Below the pieces are notes generated by a model. That model saw only the letters and a program-made list of their open reading frames with translations, ran no database searches and had not been told where the DNA came from. The position numbers were made by a program, and so were the translations under genes. 64,000 nt of DNA from Congeria kusceri (Eukaryota > Mollusca > Bivalvia > Myida > Dreissenidae). Location of the stretch: NCBI GenBank assembly GCA_027627225.1, contig JAPFQT010000079.1:434001-498000 (forward strand), in the 5' to 3' direction. This document shows positions 37,014-48,369 of this stretch, in pieces (position 1 is the stretch's first letter; every line of letters starts with the position of its first letter).

Positions 37014-38254
37014 ACTTTTTGTTACCGTCTCTAACTTGAGAACGGATTAAGCTATTGTAATGAAACTTCAAACGTAGATATCTTATAACAAGACCTCGCT
37101 TAAGATTGCATATGGGATGGGTGGTGTCAAGGTCAAGGTCACTTACTAAAAATAGAAAAACATTTTCTTCTCAATAATTTGAGAACGTATTGAGATATTT
37201 TAATAACTCTTAATACATAGGTACCTTATATCAAGACCTAACTTGGAATTTAATATGGGGTTGGTGGGGTCAAGGTCACTATTACTAATAATAGAAAAAC
37301 GGTTTTAACTCAATAATTTCAACACACATTGAGATATTTTAATGAAATTTAACTCGCTCAATAACTTGAGATTGCATTGAGAATAGTATGAAACTTTACA
37401 CATACATACCTTATATCGAGACCTGGCATGAGACCCCATTGCATATGGGGTGGGTGGGGTCAAGGTCACTGTTACTAAAAATATAATAAACGGTTTCCGC
37501 TCAATAACTTGAGAATGCACTGAGATATTTTAATGAAACTTTACACATACATACCTTATATCGAGACCTGGCATGAGACCCCATTGCATATGGGGTGGGT
37601 GGGGTCAAGGTCACTGTTACTAAAAATATAATAAACGGTTTCCGCTCAATAACTTGAGAATGCACTGAGATATTTTAATGAAACTTAAAACATACGTACC
37701 TTATATTGCGACCTCACCTGCGATTGCGTATAGGGTCAAGGTTACTGTTACTAAAATAGAAAAACAGTTTCTGCTCAATAACTTGAGAACGCATTGAGAT
37801 ATTTTAATAAAACTTTAGACATAGACACTTTATATCGAGACCTTGCTTTGGATTGCATATAGGGTGGGTGGGGTCAAGGTCACTGTTACTAAAAATACAA
37901 AAATGGTTTCCGCTCAATACATTGAGAATGCATTGAGATATTGTAATGAAACTTAATACATAGTTACCTTATATCAAGACCATGAGTGGGATTGCATATG
38001 GGGTGGGTGATGTCAAGGTCACTGTTTCTAAAAATGGAAAAATTGTTTCTGCTCAATAACTTAAGAACACACTGAGCTATTTTTATGAAACTTGATGCAT
38101 TGATAGCTTATATCGAGACCTTGCTTAGGATTGCATATGGGGTGGGTGGGGTCAAGGTCAAATTTACCATTACTATAAATTTTATTGATGTGCTGACTTT
38201 AATATATTAAATTAGAAAAATTTGGTTTTCGTGGAATTTCCATGTTTCTTGTTT
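37014..38254 (+). mobile_element. GGGTGGG satellite-like array nested in the TRIM intron, about 9 units
   Basis: Same unit as 27754-29409. Two consecutive units (37430-37570 and 37574-37714) are virtually identical at 144 bp spacing, so amplification is recent. It ends at hairpin GTGGAATTTCCAT. Confidence 0.7.
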
Positions 38255-38456
38255 AAGAAAAAAATGCCAGTAACTCTGACAAGCACAAGAAGTCTAGCGC
38301 GCTGTATCCGATAGCTCTTGTTTTCTTATATGGCTTATCAGGGTCCTTTTGCTTCTGACACTCCTTACTTAATAAGCCAGTGGAGCGATACAGACACTCA
38401 TGTGCCTCTCGTTATATTTTATTGCCAAAGTACGCTTAAATATCCTGTAGAAGAAT

Positions 38457-38719
38457 ATATGAGGCATGTCGTGGGAAAACTGGCCATAATGCATGTGCGT
38501 AAAGTGTCATCCCTGATTAGCCTGTGCATTCTGCACAGGCTAATCCGGGATGGAACTTAAGCTATGGTATTTTCCGTTTCAAGTCTCTTCTAAACATAAA
38601 TCCACTATAGGCGGAAAGTGCCATCCCTGATTAGCCTGTGCGGAATCCGCACAGGCTGATCCGGGATGACACTTTACGCACATGCATTAAGCCCGGTTTT
38701 CCGACGACACGCCACATAT
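38457..38719. mobile_element. Palindromic MITE with two internal hairpins
   Basis: The ends are inverted over about 55 bases (ATATGAGGCATGTCG at the left; CGACACGCCACATAT at the right; GCATGTGCGTAAAGTGTCAT shared). Each half also carries a hairpin: TTAGCCTGTGCATTCTGCAC continuing to 38545, and GCCTGTGCGGAATCCGCACA (38633-38652). From memory this resembles a very common Dreissena repeat. Confidence 0.8.
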
Positions 38720-38861
38720 TGTTTTGAAAGGGCCAATGTAAACCATCGATCTCACAAGCTTTGAACTTAGAATATGTATAACAGTATTTATTTATTTTTT
38801 TAAGAAAAATTTGCCAAATTATTTTAAGCATTTTATTATAACATACTATATTTTGTTTCAG

Positions 38862-39871
38862 ACAGTGCACAAAAGTGACGCTTGTATCTGAGTGTGTCAA
38901 AACCCAGTCAACTGACCTGCAGCAGTTTGCAGTGAAGCTTCAAACAATTCAGGAACAAATGAACAATCTTCAAACAAATTGGGAGACCGGCATTAAGTCA
39001 CTGCAGGGTTCATATGATGAACAATTACACAAAATACGAGAAACACGCAGAAAAATAAATGACACTTTAGACAATATTGAAAAAATCACTTTGAAGGAAA
39101 TGAAAAATACACTCACAAGTCTGCAAGCTTCTCTCAAGACTGATGTGAACAACTGCAGTAGGCTTCGTGACGACTTGAAAATACTGCATGAAGCCATTCA
39201 GGACATGAGTGATATGAGCATGAAAGAACTCTCCTTTATAGCGAGCAAGAAATGTAGCGACAAAATACAACAGTCTGAAACATATTTGAAGGAGAACTCT
39301 GTTCAGGTTAAAAGTTCACTAACATTCCAGCCTAACAGCGACATTGAGGAGTACCTGTCCAAACTGTCAGGTCTGGGGAGGATCGTACACAGTACCCAGC
39401 CATTGACAGTGCAGGGAAACCCAGACCAAGTATTGACTGTTAAAGGAAAGTCAGAGTATAATGTGCGCATACCAAGTGATTCATCACTATGCAGGATCAG
39501 TGGCATATGTGTTCTCCCTGATGGCCAGATTCTTGTTGTAGACTACAATAATAAGAACTTAAAGCTGCTGGACCAGCAGTACAGGGTGCTTACTCATTGT
39601 GATGTGTCTACTGATCCATGGGACATATGTCATATAACACACAGTGAAGTTGCTGTTACTGTGAATGATGATAACACACATGAGATCCAGTTTATCTCAG
39701 TCAACAATGGGCAGCTGGTGAAGGGCAGGAAGCTTCAGTTACGACATTACTGTATAGGTATCGCCCACCACCAGGGGGAGCTGTATGTCACTGATACTAC
39801 TGCACTGTACAAGTACGCGCTGAGTGGGAAACTGGTCAGCAAGCTGTATGAGGATACATCACCTGATACAG
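38862..39871 (+). CDS. TRIM-like protein, exon 2 of 3 (coiled coil and first propeller blades)
   Basis: Acceptor TTTTGTTTCAG ends at 38861. Joining to exon 1 restores one codon (AG+A, Arg112) and continues the frame. Residues about 125-270 are rich in Leu, Gln, Glu and Lys in heptad-like spacing, the usual TRIM coiled coil for dimerisation. Residues about 300-448 start a beta-propeller with blade-like strands such as ISGICVLPDGQILVVDYNN and a repeated GELYVTD-type strand. The exon ends at G39871 before GTACGA, in phase 1. A reading frame runs on past the donor for about 55 bases, so an unspliced form would truncate the protein. The length, with coiled coil and propeller on one large exon, is typical of molluscan family members. 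It is intact, with no internal stop. Confidence 0.85.
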
Positions 39872-40848
39872 GTACGAATCATGGCGGATTCATCCGGATA
39901 TTATTAGAAATATGTATCATAAAGTAATTGTAAGACTGCATAGTTGTAGAATGTACGTGTGTCAGTTTAAGTTTACAACAGCAGTTAAGAATGATTTTCA
40001 GTATTATTGATTTATATATATGAGTAATCATGTATTTTCACTGTCACTACATGGCATGTCTATAAATAGACACTGAGTGCAAATCAATGACACACCTTGT
40101 GACCTATTGTTTAAACTTTGTGATTTGGAAATAACTATACATGTATAATGACTTTTATAATTAACATTGCTTCATAACATTATATTCAATCAATAAACCT
40201 CAAATTGTTGAATTTGAAATTGGAGAAATTTCCTTATTTATGTTTATAAAATTATAAAATTGAAAACAGTTACTGGCTTTTATAACTGGTGAAGAAGAAC
40301 TAGATAGAAAAGTTCCAATCCCATTTGTTTTGAAACATTACTTTCTTGTAGTAAAATGTTACAAACGTAACTACAGTCACAATATTGTACGTGCACATGT
40401 ATGAAATATGTCAGCTCGTGTCAATTTCACTAATATGTCAATATGTTGTAATCACGTATACATGTATAGGAAATCCATTATTACTGCATATAGTTACATC
40501 AGCTGACACATTCATGTATACATGTATAGGAAATCTGTTATTACTGCATATAGTTACACATTCATGCGTACACGTTCACTGTACCGTGTAATCGTTTCCA
40601 TCCGTGTAATTGTGGTAGACTTCAATTCTAACTCACCAGTCAACGTGTCAAACTTTTAGGCAATAAACTGATACACAACCTTCCTGTCACACTAAAATAT
40701 TTATTATTATTGGATTTTATGCAGATCTTTAAGATGCGTAATTGTCTGTTTAACGACGCATTAATAATACAATGTCACTGCAGTTTGTGTATTAACATTA
40801 TTAAACATTTAAAGTAATTTAATATCTTGATGTGACTCTGTTTTGCAG
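39872..40848 (+). other. Intron 2 of the TRIM-like gene, with a 60 bp direct repeat
   Basis: GT...AG intron of 977 bases. At 40456 and 40516 it has two copies of a 60 bp unit containing GTATACATGTATAGGAAATC, nearly identical, so a recent local duplication. Nothing else was recognised. Confidence 0.7.
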
Positions 40849-41192
40849 TATACAGGTGTGCTGTGAGTCCCACTGGGGATCGTATATACGTCACCAACTG
40901 GTCCCAGCACAAGCTCCTCACCCTGGCCAGGGATGGGTCTGTACTCTCTACATTGAAGGACCCTGAACTACGACTCCCATATGCTGTACATGTGACACCT
41001 GCAGGCCAGGTGTTGGTCTGTGGATGGGACTCCCAGACTATCATACAGGTGGACAGGGAGGGCAGGAAGAAGCTGGCCACTCTGGCTACACGCAGGGATG
41101 GAGTGGGGGTCCCATGGTCAGTCTGCTACAACTGGCACACAGCCTCCATCATTGTGGGACAATCGAACATCCTGGTGTTCAAAGTGCAATAG
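40849..41192 (+). CDS. TRIM-like protein, exon 3 of 3 (last propeller blades, stop)
   Basis: Acceptor TTTTGCAG ends at 40848. Joining to exon 2 restores a Val codon (G+TA) and reads VYRCAVSPTGDRIYVTNWSQ, then ends at TAG 41190-41192. Residues 449-562 contain two or three further blade motifs (PTGDRIYVTN, PAGQVLVCGWDSQ, then VGQSNILVFKVQ as the C terminus). This is the usual end of bivalve NHL-like TRIM proteins, so the C terminus looks complete. The exon is markedly richer in G and C than its flanks, as expected for a coding exon in AT-rich DNA. Confidence 0.85.
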
Positions 41193-42009
41193 CTTACTTT
41201 TACATGTATCAGACATTTGTATAATAACAAATATGGTTATCTTAAAATGACAGTTTGTAAGTTAGAAATGATATATTGTGTACTGTGTTATATTTCTGTG
41301 TAATACTACACTTTTATCATAATTATGACAGTATGACTTTGGAACCAATATTCTGTGTTATTTGTATCAAATAAGTGATTTTGCATTTGTCCTTAACTTA
41401 ACAAGTTATATATGATGTATGTTGAAGGACAAATACCTGGTACAATTTTAATTTACAAGTCAATGTGTGTACAGAAATATACATGTACAATGTACATGAC
41501 AATTGCTATTTTTAGACTGTCATTTGTACACATATTTGAGAAATGTATTTGATCAATTACTTGAAAACATGACACTGTAATGTTATATAAATACTTGTTT
41601 TTGAAATATGAAGGATTTATTTTAATTATCTGCGTTGAAAAGACATTGATGATTGGAGTATTGATTAGTTTAATCATATAAAAAGAAAACATGATGTTCA
41701 ATTGGTTAATTGTATTGAGTTTTATACTGATGATGATTTAACATCGTTTATTATAACATTGATACTTGTGCAATCAGACATAAATAACTTACCTGCTTGT
41801 AGTGTTGGATGCATATGCCTTTTCTGTTCTGTATAACTGATGTATGTTAATCTTCAGAAAATGGAGACAATTAAGATATATAATTATTTTTCATGTATTT
41901 AAACATTTATTTAAATTGCATGGATGATATAATGAAACATATGTGATGATTGTTCTACTGTTATTATTATGTAGCATGTTATAACAACAAACTTTATATT
42001 GTGCGTGTG

Positions 42010-42015
42010 AATAAA
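42010..42015 (+). promoter_or_regulatory. Candidate poly(A) signal of the TRIM-like gene
   Basis: AATAAA followed by a T/GT-rich stretch (42016-42050) lies about 820 bases after the stop codon. It is the first canonical hexamer I noticed downstream on the plus strand. Transcript data would be needed to confirm its use. Confidence 0.4.
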
Positions 42016-42757
42016 ATTTTGATCTTTCACCTTGTCTTTGATGTCTTTTATAAACATTGAACTAACTGTTCATATTATTTAAACTTGTACGTGATTACTG
42101 CGATATTGTTCAGTGACGAGGTGTTGATATGCAGATAATTATTACATTAATTAACATTAACTGTTAAAATAGCATATACAAATAACCATTTAGCCCGTAA
42201 AGTATGGAAGAAAAGATAGATACCTTAAGTGAAGGTGAACTTTGATGCTCATGCACAAATTCGCCTCATGAACAAAAAACAGTTCTTTTGTTAAGTCCCT
42301 TTGTCCGTCATTATAAAATTATGTTGAAATATAACTGTATACTTATTAAGGTAATTTTACTGTCAGTCAGTAATGGAACAGGGTAAACGTTTCTCTGCAA
42401 TTTGTATGCATAAATCAAAAACGTCAGGATCAGTGTTTCTGTGATTAATTTAAAGGCACTTACGAGGTATAAAAAGTAAAACTTGTTATCAGGAACATTC
42501 CTGCCAAGTTAGATTTAAAGGGGCTAAGCGGTTTCAGAGAAGTTGTTAAATAAATGGTTGACGTCGACGACAGATGATATTAATATGGAAGTCCACTCTT
42601 CTGAGTCGGAAGCTATACCCCATGTTGATTTTCGGTACTAAATCGCCCGTTTATCGCCGCATACTAAAACAGTTTCACATAGCATCATACCCTTTCTAAA
42701 ACTAAGAAACATAATAATTCATGAAATGTACTTAATCTGAAATGAGCATATAAGCGT

Positions 42758-42819
42758 TAGGACTAGAATAAACCAAAGTCATAGACACTATGACTCATAG
42801 CCGGTCTATTCTAGTCCTA
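42758..42819. repeat. 62-base two-stem hairpin
   Basis: TAGGACTAGAATAAACC (42758-42774) pairs with GGTCTATTCTAGTCCTA (42803-42819) at 16 of 17 positions. Inside, AGTCATA and TATGACT form a second stem. Confidence 0.7.
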
Positions 42820-42907
42820 GATGTGTCGAGGATTGTTCTAGACACAGGCCATCATCTGGCAGGATCAAATGTTTCTGTCACCAGCATGAGGCTTATTTTA
42901 ACATTCT

Positions 42908-42945
42908 CGAGTCTGTTTCTTGGGTAGAACCAGTACTAAGTGTGA
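42908..42945 (-). mobile_element. SINE tail fragment
   Basis: CGAGTCTGTTTCTTGGGTAG then AACCAGTACTAAGTG matches the tail of the SINEs at 30390 and 47993. No tRNA head. Confidence 0.55.
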
Positions 42946-45234
42946 AAGATTCACTACATTACTGTACATTCAATTGATAATTTATAGCGGATTGGAATAT
43001 GCTTAGGTTTTTGTCATGTGTCTTAATTAGATAGAGACCTGAAAAGTGTGGACTGACACCTGCATGTGCTAATAGAAACGAGCATCATGATCGTTAGACT
43101 GAGCAGCATGCTCTTCGTACGGCCTTGTACTATTGAGCATGATGCTCGACCTAAAGAGCATGATGCTCGGTTTTAACACACGCACAATATTGGCTAATTA
43201 ATATGTGCGATAAATTGATTTATGTTTGGATATATATCATCACACAGAAAAAACATAAAAACTGTAAATCTTACTTGGAATGATATATTTTATGTTTTAA
43301 GTGATATGATGGTATGTGATGTTACGTCAATAGCCCAATTTGTCACATTGACCTCGCATTCCATTCTTTTCTTGAAACGTTGGTCATTTTATATAGTCCG
43401 CTAACCTGTTTTGGAACGGGGGAACTGGAAAGGTTTCTAAATTATTAATTGTTAAACATTGTATAAAATGATCAGCATGTTGTATGTTTGGTACGGTCTT
43501 CCTTTAGTGGTGAACATTATAAATAAAGCAGATAAATTGTCTATAAAAAGTCCACAACAATCAGTGTGTTACAGTATGTCTATTAAAACATAAGAAACCA
43601 ATACAGAAATATATATAGTACTACACTGCAAGGCACATGCTCTTTGTTGATTTCAAGAATCACGTGAATATCATGTGACACAAAGTTGCATTACCGTAAC
43701 ATCGTGTGGATAAAATGAACGACTGTAAAATATTGGTGTTTACAATTCAGTGTGTATTTCAAATACATCAGTTAATGAACTACAGGAAAACAAGTAAAAC
43801 ATATCATTAAGTGTATGTTAGATATTGCATATCTATTTTTTACCTTAATGATATTTCTTTCAAATTTAAACTCATAAATATAAATTAACATGAGTTTACC
43901 AAAAAGCATGACATACACGTGCTCCGCATACTAACTAGTGTGAGACCAAGGAAACGGCATGTTTATTATGCGTAACGTCTTGTTATATATTGCGTACTGA
44001 AATATATCATAGAAACTACTTTTTTTAACAAAAAGCAAGGACGAAGTGTTTGTTGCATGCATATGTGAAACACCCAACTAACATGTTTTTTATCAGTCCA
44101 GAAACACACATTTTATTGCATCGTCAAATTATACAATAAACTTGAGACAACCCCAAAGTTTACATACTGATTATCTGATTAAGTTTCCAACATCAGATTC
44201 GTCAAAGTTGGAAATGTCTATTAACAAACAATTAAGCATACAATTCAACATGATCGGTAAGCTATCGGTATAAAGAACCTCTTATGCGTTGACTTCTGTC
44301 CGTCACCAAATTGTATTTCATTCACAAATAAGCCTTAATAGTTAAACCAGTGTTGACCAAATATTCACATGTAATCTGTTGAAACTAGTCAGGTCTGGCA
44401 AGTAAAACCAGTTATTGATCCTGTTAGGTAAACTAAATCCTGTTCTTATATTCCCTGTATCACACATTTCACCACTGATCTTATTGCAACTTGCTAAATT
44501 TTAAGTGGAAAGTAATTTAATGTTTGGAGAGGTAGAAATTGTTAAATAACACTTGGAATTTCATTTAGATCATTACCTTTCATGAATGAAATCAAAATAA
44601 AACTTATTTGTATTCCTTGGTTTACAATTTCAGTGATTGATTCCTGTCCGTCAACTGTAGTCTTGCTCTGATACTTGACAATGTTTTTTTGTGAGATTCT
44701 GAGGCTGATTTCTGTTGTCATGGTTGTAGATTGGGGCAAATGCGTCTCTCATTTCCAGTTGCAATTCATCCCGTCTTTGTATATAATCTTAAATCTTTGA
44801 TTATAGAAAACCAAAATCATATCTTAAGTATTGTAGTAAGAGTACAACCATACAAAAAATTAAAGGGATGCTGCTGAAAACAACAGGACTGTTATTCTCT
44901 TGGAATTATAGTTTGTAAGAATGCATGACATGAGTTAACTTCTTATAAAGTAATAAGTAGCTGGTCTAATAATTTCAGTAGAAAACTGTGACAGTAATTC
45001 CTAGTGCAGATAAATGGTGCTACAATTCCAGGGAGAGAGCTCAATAAGACTCCTCAAACTAAAACAACTACATTGATCTCCCCTGAATTATTTCTATGAG
45101 TTGGTTGATCAACTTGTGGGGTTATTTGGAAGCAATGGTGAAATATACTTGGTTAAATACAAAAAGTCTGCTACAAAGAACAATTACAAAGAAAAAATTA
45201 AAGATGCAAATATCAAGTATACGAGTTTTTGAGG

Positions 45235-45325
45235 GTCTTACACATCATCGTCCAGGTTATTTATCAAAGTTATCTTTGGGATTGAAGCTCATTCCTGAAG
45301 ACACTAAATACTGTTTCTACTAAGT
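45235..45325 (+). mobile_element. SINE fragment (plus strand)
   Basis: AAGACACTAAATACTGTTTC at the end and the preceding TTATCTTTGGGATTG align with the minus-strand SINE at 47993-48120. It supplies the end of the ORF at 45096-45323, so that ORF is probably not a gene. Confidence 0.45.
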
Positions 45326-45663
45326 AAATATACTTCATAATGTCAAAGGATTTGTTGAAACAAAATATGTGTTGACCTTGTACATGTTAAACTGCAGCAT
45401 ATTTGTGATGTCTGATTTTTAAAATGTCCCTGTTTATCTTAATAAGCATATATGTTCACTATTAATGATAATAGAGCTTGTCTACTGTGCCACAGAGGTC
45501 AAGGTAACCATTTATTTGTCAGAGTACTGGCTCCGGTTTCTCAAATTCTTCAGCATGTTTTAAAACGATAAGCTGAAGCTCACCATTTTCATATTTCAAT
45601 AAAGTGTGCAGTAATATAAATACTGTTTTCAAGACATATAACAGTTTGAAGTATTGTGTTGTA

Positions 45664-45992
45664 TTTAAGAAATAATTTTCGATTTATCATAGTTTATTGG
45701 CCAATATACAACAATTTGGAGTTCTGATGCATATGAATTAAACCGCAAGGGCGTTAGTTCGAGTTGTTTAATGGTCACGCATTAGAACGACAAAGAGTTG
45801 TTTATTGGCAGATAAACAATGATAATACGAAAGTTATTTTGATTGTAACACGATTTGACATATATTTTTGCAATATTTAATTGAAACAACTTTTTACTAT
45901 GCTCCGCTCAGGATCGCGACTTCTTGTTGCGTTGTTTATTAGGTAGTTTAACATTGATAATTTTGTTCTTTGTCTATAGAAAAATTAGCGAG
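45664..45992 (+). mobile_element. 'gtttattggcc' foldback element, copy 4 (fullest plus-strand copy)
   Basis: TAAGAAATAATTTTCG start, ATAGTTTATTGGCCAATATA arm, GGAGTTCTGATGCATATG, inverse GCATTAGAACGAC, then GTTTATTGGCAGATAAACAA, and end TTTGTCTATAGAAAAATTAG. Confidence 0.7.
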
Positions 45993-46868
45993 TATCGTGT
46001 ATAAATAGATAATTACGATAAATGATATATTGTGTTGTAAATTAATTTTTAAATAATAATTTTGATTGATGAAATAAGAGGTTTAAGGTGGTCGTCCTTT
46101 GAGAAATTAGACCCAGATGATTTCAGACCATAATACTGCATAATACATAATACTGCTATTTCGGAAAGGAATTCACACTATTACATACACAATAGATCTG
46201 TTTCCTAAAAGCAGTGAAAAGTGTTATTAAGTTTGGTTGCCGTTTGCCTATTTCCGCGATATTTTGATCATTATTCCCTATGTTTCATTAAACATTTCTG
46301 GAGTTTAGCTCAACTTGAAATGATTTCCCAAAGGTGTGTTTATTGTTATCTTTTACTGTATAAGCGAACAACTGGTGTAAATATCATAATTTTTAGTGGT
46401 GGTCAGAATTGGACGGTACCTGTAACCTCTCCATATTGGTGTTTGTATTTTACTCATTTCATTCTGTTTTTATGTATTATAAACAGTATTTGTTATTTTG
46501 GGGGATTTTTACTTAGAAAAATCACTTCACACATTCAGGTACTTATTTAAGATGTAAAACATGTGTTTCAAGACTGTCAGAAATTGTTTTCTTTCATTTA
46601 AGTTCAAGTTTGGGTTTGTAAAAAAATCTACCATGCCATTACATACCTGAAACATGCTTATGTTCCGTGCGAAATGTATTTTCAATCAATAATAATTGCC
46701 ATATTCGCATGTTTTGTATACTTGCATACACCAAACAAGTCTTGATTTAGAGATGAATCCTGAATTGTTTAGCCAGATTTCATATCATTTGACTGTATTT
46801 AGACGCTCACAATACTTGTAACTGGTGGAAACTGTTAAATGTCACTATAGGGGCGAGATTGTGTACCT
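45993..46868. other. No gene recognised
   Basis: A 109-codon frame at 46221-46550 is hydrophobic (Phe, Leu, Ile, Cys-rich), but has no family signature and starts at a non-ATG codon; judged incidental. Confidence 0.4.
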
Positions 46869-46941
46869 GCCAGGTTAGCTCAGTCGGGAGAGCACTTGCT
46901 ATGTAAGCGAGAGGTCCCGGGTTCGAGTCCCGGACTGGCTG
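46869..46941 (+). tRNA. tRNA-like sequence, Thr (TGT) anticodon position, probably a SINE head or decayed tRNA
   Basis: An A box (TAGCTCAGTCGGGAGAGC) gives a perfect D stem. A five-pair anticodon stem (CTTGC/GCGAG, one G-T pair) and a perfect T arm (CCGGG, TTCGAGT, CCCGG) follow. Against a working tRNA: the acceptor stem has mismatches at 2:71 and 4:69, and position 33 is A instead of the near-universal T. No poly-A or repeat tail is obvious downstream. Best read as a tRNA-derived SINE promoter region or a pseudo-tRNA. Confidence 0.5.
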
Positions 46942-47681
46942 CACAATGTTCTCACCCTGTGACACCAAAGCATTTAATACTGCATGATGCAATTGTTGTT
47001 TTATATGTTGTGAGTGAAACGGATTATCATTGTGCATTCTAAGTTCTTTTCAATTTTCTAATATGTTGTTATTCTTTAAAAAAACGATTTAAAATGTGTG
47101 AAAAATGTGCCCACAGACTGAACTGGTTTTAACATAGTCAAAGGGAGATAACCTACTCTGGGCAGAAGAATTGAAAATATTACCCCGTGACAGATAGACT
47201 TGCACAGTGATGAGTTTGAACGATTAACACGTTCTTATTGTAGAGCTTTGTACAACTATTTGATATCAGATAAGTGTTAAAATGAAACTGATTTAACACC
47301 ACATTTGTGAGTAAAATAATCCTTTGTTGTTTAAGGGTGTAATTCACATAACCTTTTATATTATTTAACGTATGTAAGATATTGAGAATGTAAATTGAAT
47401 ATCCAACACGAATATATAAAACTGATGCATATGTTGATTTGGTTTATAAATTAACAGTCTCATTTCTTCATAGATCGTTATTCGCAATTCATTTAATATT
47501 AATTTTCGATATTATTGAAATAAAAGTCTTCAAGTCTTCCTGGTCCCAGATTCACAGAGAAATGCTGACATCTGAAGCATTATATCTTTGGGTGTCTACC
47601 TTGCTACTCCTAAAGAACGCTATGATTAAAAACTCATATGCTGGCGAAATATGTAGAGCAATCATGTAATTACACATATAA

Positions 47682-47952
47682 CAAAGGCGGTAATCCACAT
47701 TGCCTTTTTACCAAAGTATACTTTGGTTGTCTCCCTTGCTGCATTAATAATTTTAGTTGGGTCAAATTCTTTCACAAGCCTAAACGTGGGTGATAGATGA
47801 TGGACAGTCATGACTCGCTTGTTGTTTGGTCCCACCAAGATTTTGTTCAACCTGCTGTCCATTGACAAGCAAATAACTTTACACTGATTTTTGTTTATGC
47901 TTTCTTTCTTGTACTTTTCTGTAAGTATCCTACATGTAACTTGTCTGCATCA
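47682..47952 (-). pseudogene. Unidentified coding-like stretch (minus strand)
   Basis: Minus-strand frame about 85 codons long, beginning just after a stop near 47960. It reads QVTCRILTEKYKKESINKNQ ... LSMDSRLNKILVGPNNKRVM ... TFRLVKEFDPTKIINAARET. The composition is that of a folded soluble protein (mixed charged and hydrophobic residues), unlike the other chance frames. No family recognised. It lies next to a SINE on the same strand. It could be an exon, a relic or a fragment of an unknown element. Confidence 0.3.
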
Positions 47953-47992
47953 GGTTTGAAACCCTTGTGCCTGAGGTTACAGATAGAAATGT

Positions 47993-48120
47993 TTGAGTCT
48001 GTTTCCTGGGTAGAACCAGTACTTGGTGTCTTTTGAGAACGATAATACAATCACTCCCAAAGTAAAGATCTGATCTACCAATCGAAAGGCAGTTATCAAA
48101 TCCATTACACCACTATGACT
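47993..48120 (-). mobile_element. tRNA-derived SINE, diverged copy
   Basis: Minus strand: ATAGTGGTGTAATGGATTTG (A-box region) through AAGACACCAAGTACTGGTTC and CCCAGGAAACAGACTC. The same family as 30390-30650, but its B box is eroded. It explains the end of the 129-codon minus-strand ORF at 47977-48366. Confidence 0.65.
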
Positions 48121-48157
48121 TACTATTTTCATCTTTTGTTGTCTGGGACTGGCTATT

Positions 48158-48363
48158 GAGTGTTTGACAAACAATTCATTGTAAGGATGGGACTGAATGC
48201 TGTGTATCTGAGTGTTTGTAAAAACGACACATTTGGGAAAATTAACATATATATATCTAACCTGGAATACATTGATTCCTTGGAAGCAATACAGCCTGAA
48301 TTGCAAATAGCAGCCAGTGTGGGTTTGATAGAGACATTTGATAGGCAAGGTTTGAAAATGTAA
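48158..48363 (+). pseudogene. Unidentified coding-like stretch (plus strand)
   Basis: A 67-codon frame starts right after a TGA and ends TAA at 48361-48363. It reads VFDKQFIVRMGLNAVYLSVC ... SNLEYIDSLEAIQPELQIAA ... GLIETFDRQGLKM. The composition is protein-like, with no family recognised and no ATG at its start. It lies 200 bases from the minus-strand stretch at 47682, with a SINE between. Confidence 0.25.
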
Positions 48364-48369
48364 CACTTA

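Larger units (their letters stand above)
35637..38322 (+). mobile_element. HINE-like outer element ('agctcgacttttcg'), interrupted twice
   Basis: 5' TTAGCTCGACTTTTCGAAG. Two to three units have AAGCTGGTTTCTCAGGAATG and AATTATGGGCCTTTTTACA. The 3' end has AGTCTAGCGCG, hairpin GCTGTATCCGATAGC and CTCTTGTT (38315-38322). Insertions at about 36055-36966 and 37014-38254. Confidence 0.6.
34331..38861 (+). other. Intron 1 of the TRIM-like gene, filled with mobile elements
   Basis: GT...AG intron of 4531 bases. It holds a degenerate hairpin element (about 34671-34748), tandem-array elements at 34828-35636 and 35637-38322, and a palindromic element at 38457-38719. Little sequence looks unique except 34331-34660 and the last 140 bases. 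Confidence 0.75.
41193..45234. other. 3' flank of the TRIM-like gene, otherwise sparse
   Basis: Apart from the poly(A) signal, hairpin and SINE fragment listed, there is only a cluster of GAGCATGATGCTC-type palindromes at 43078-43170. No gene was recognised. Confidence 0.45.

Noticed and set aside
45096..45323. 75-codon ATG ORF as a gene
   Set aside because: Its last third is a SINE fragment and no other support exists.
46221..46550. Hydrophobic 109-codon ORF as a membrane protein
   Set aside because: Non-ATG start, AT-driven Phe/Leu/Ile content, no charged flanks or family signature.
47977..48366. 129-codon minus-strand ORF
   Set aside because: It runs through the minus-strand SINE and is antisense to the more protein-like frame at 48158-48363.
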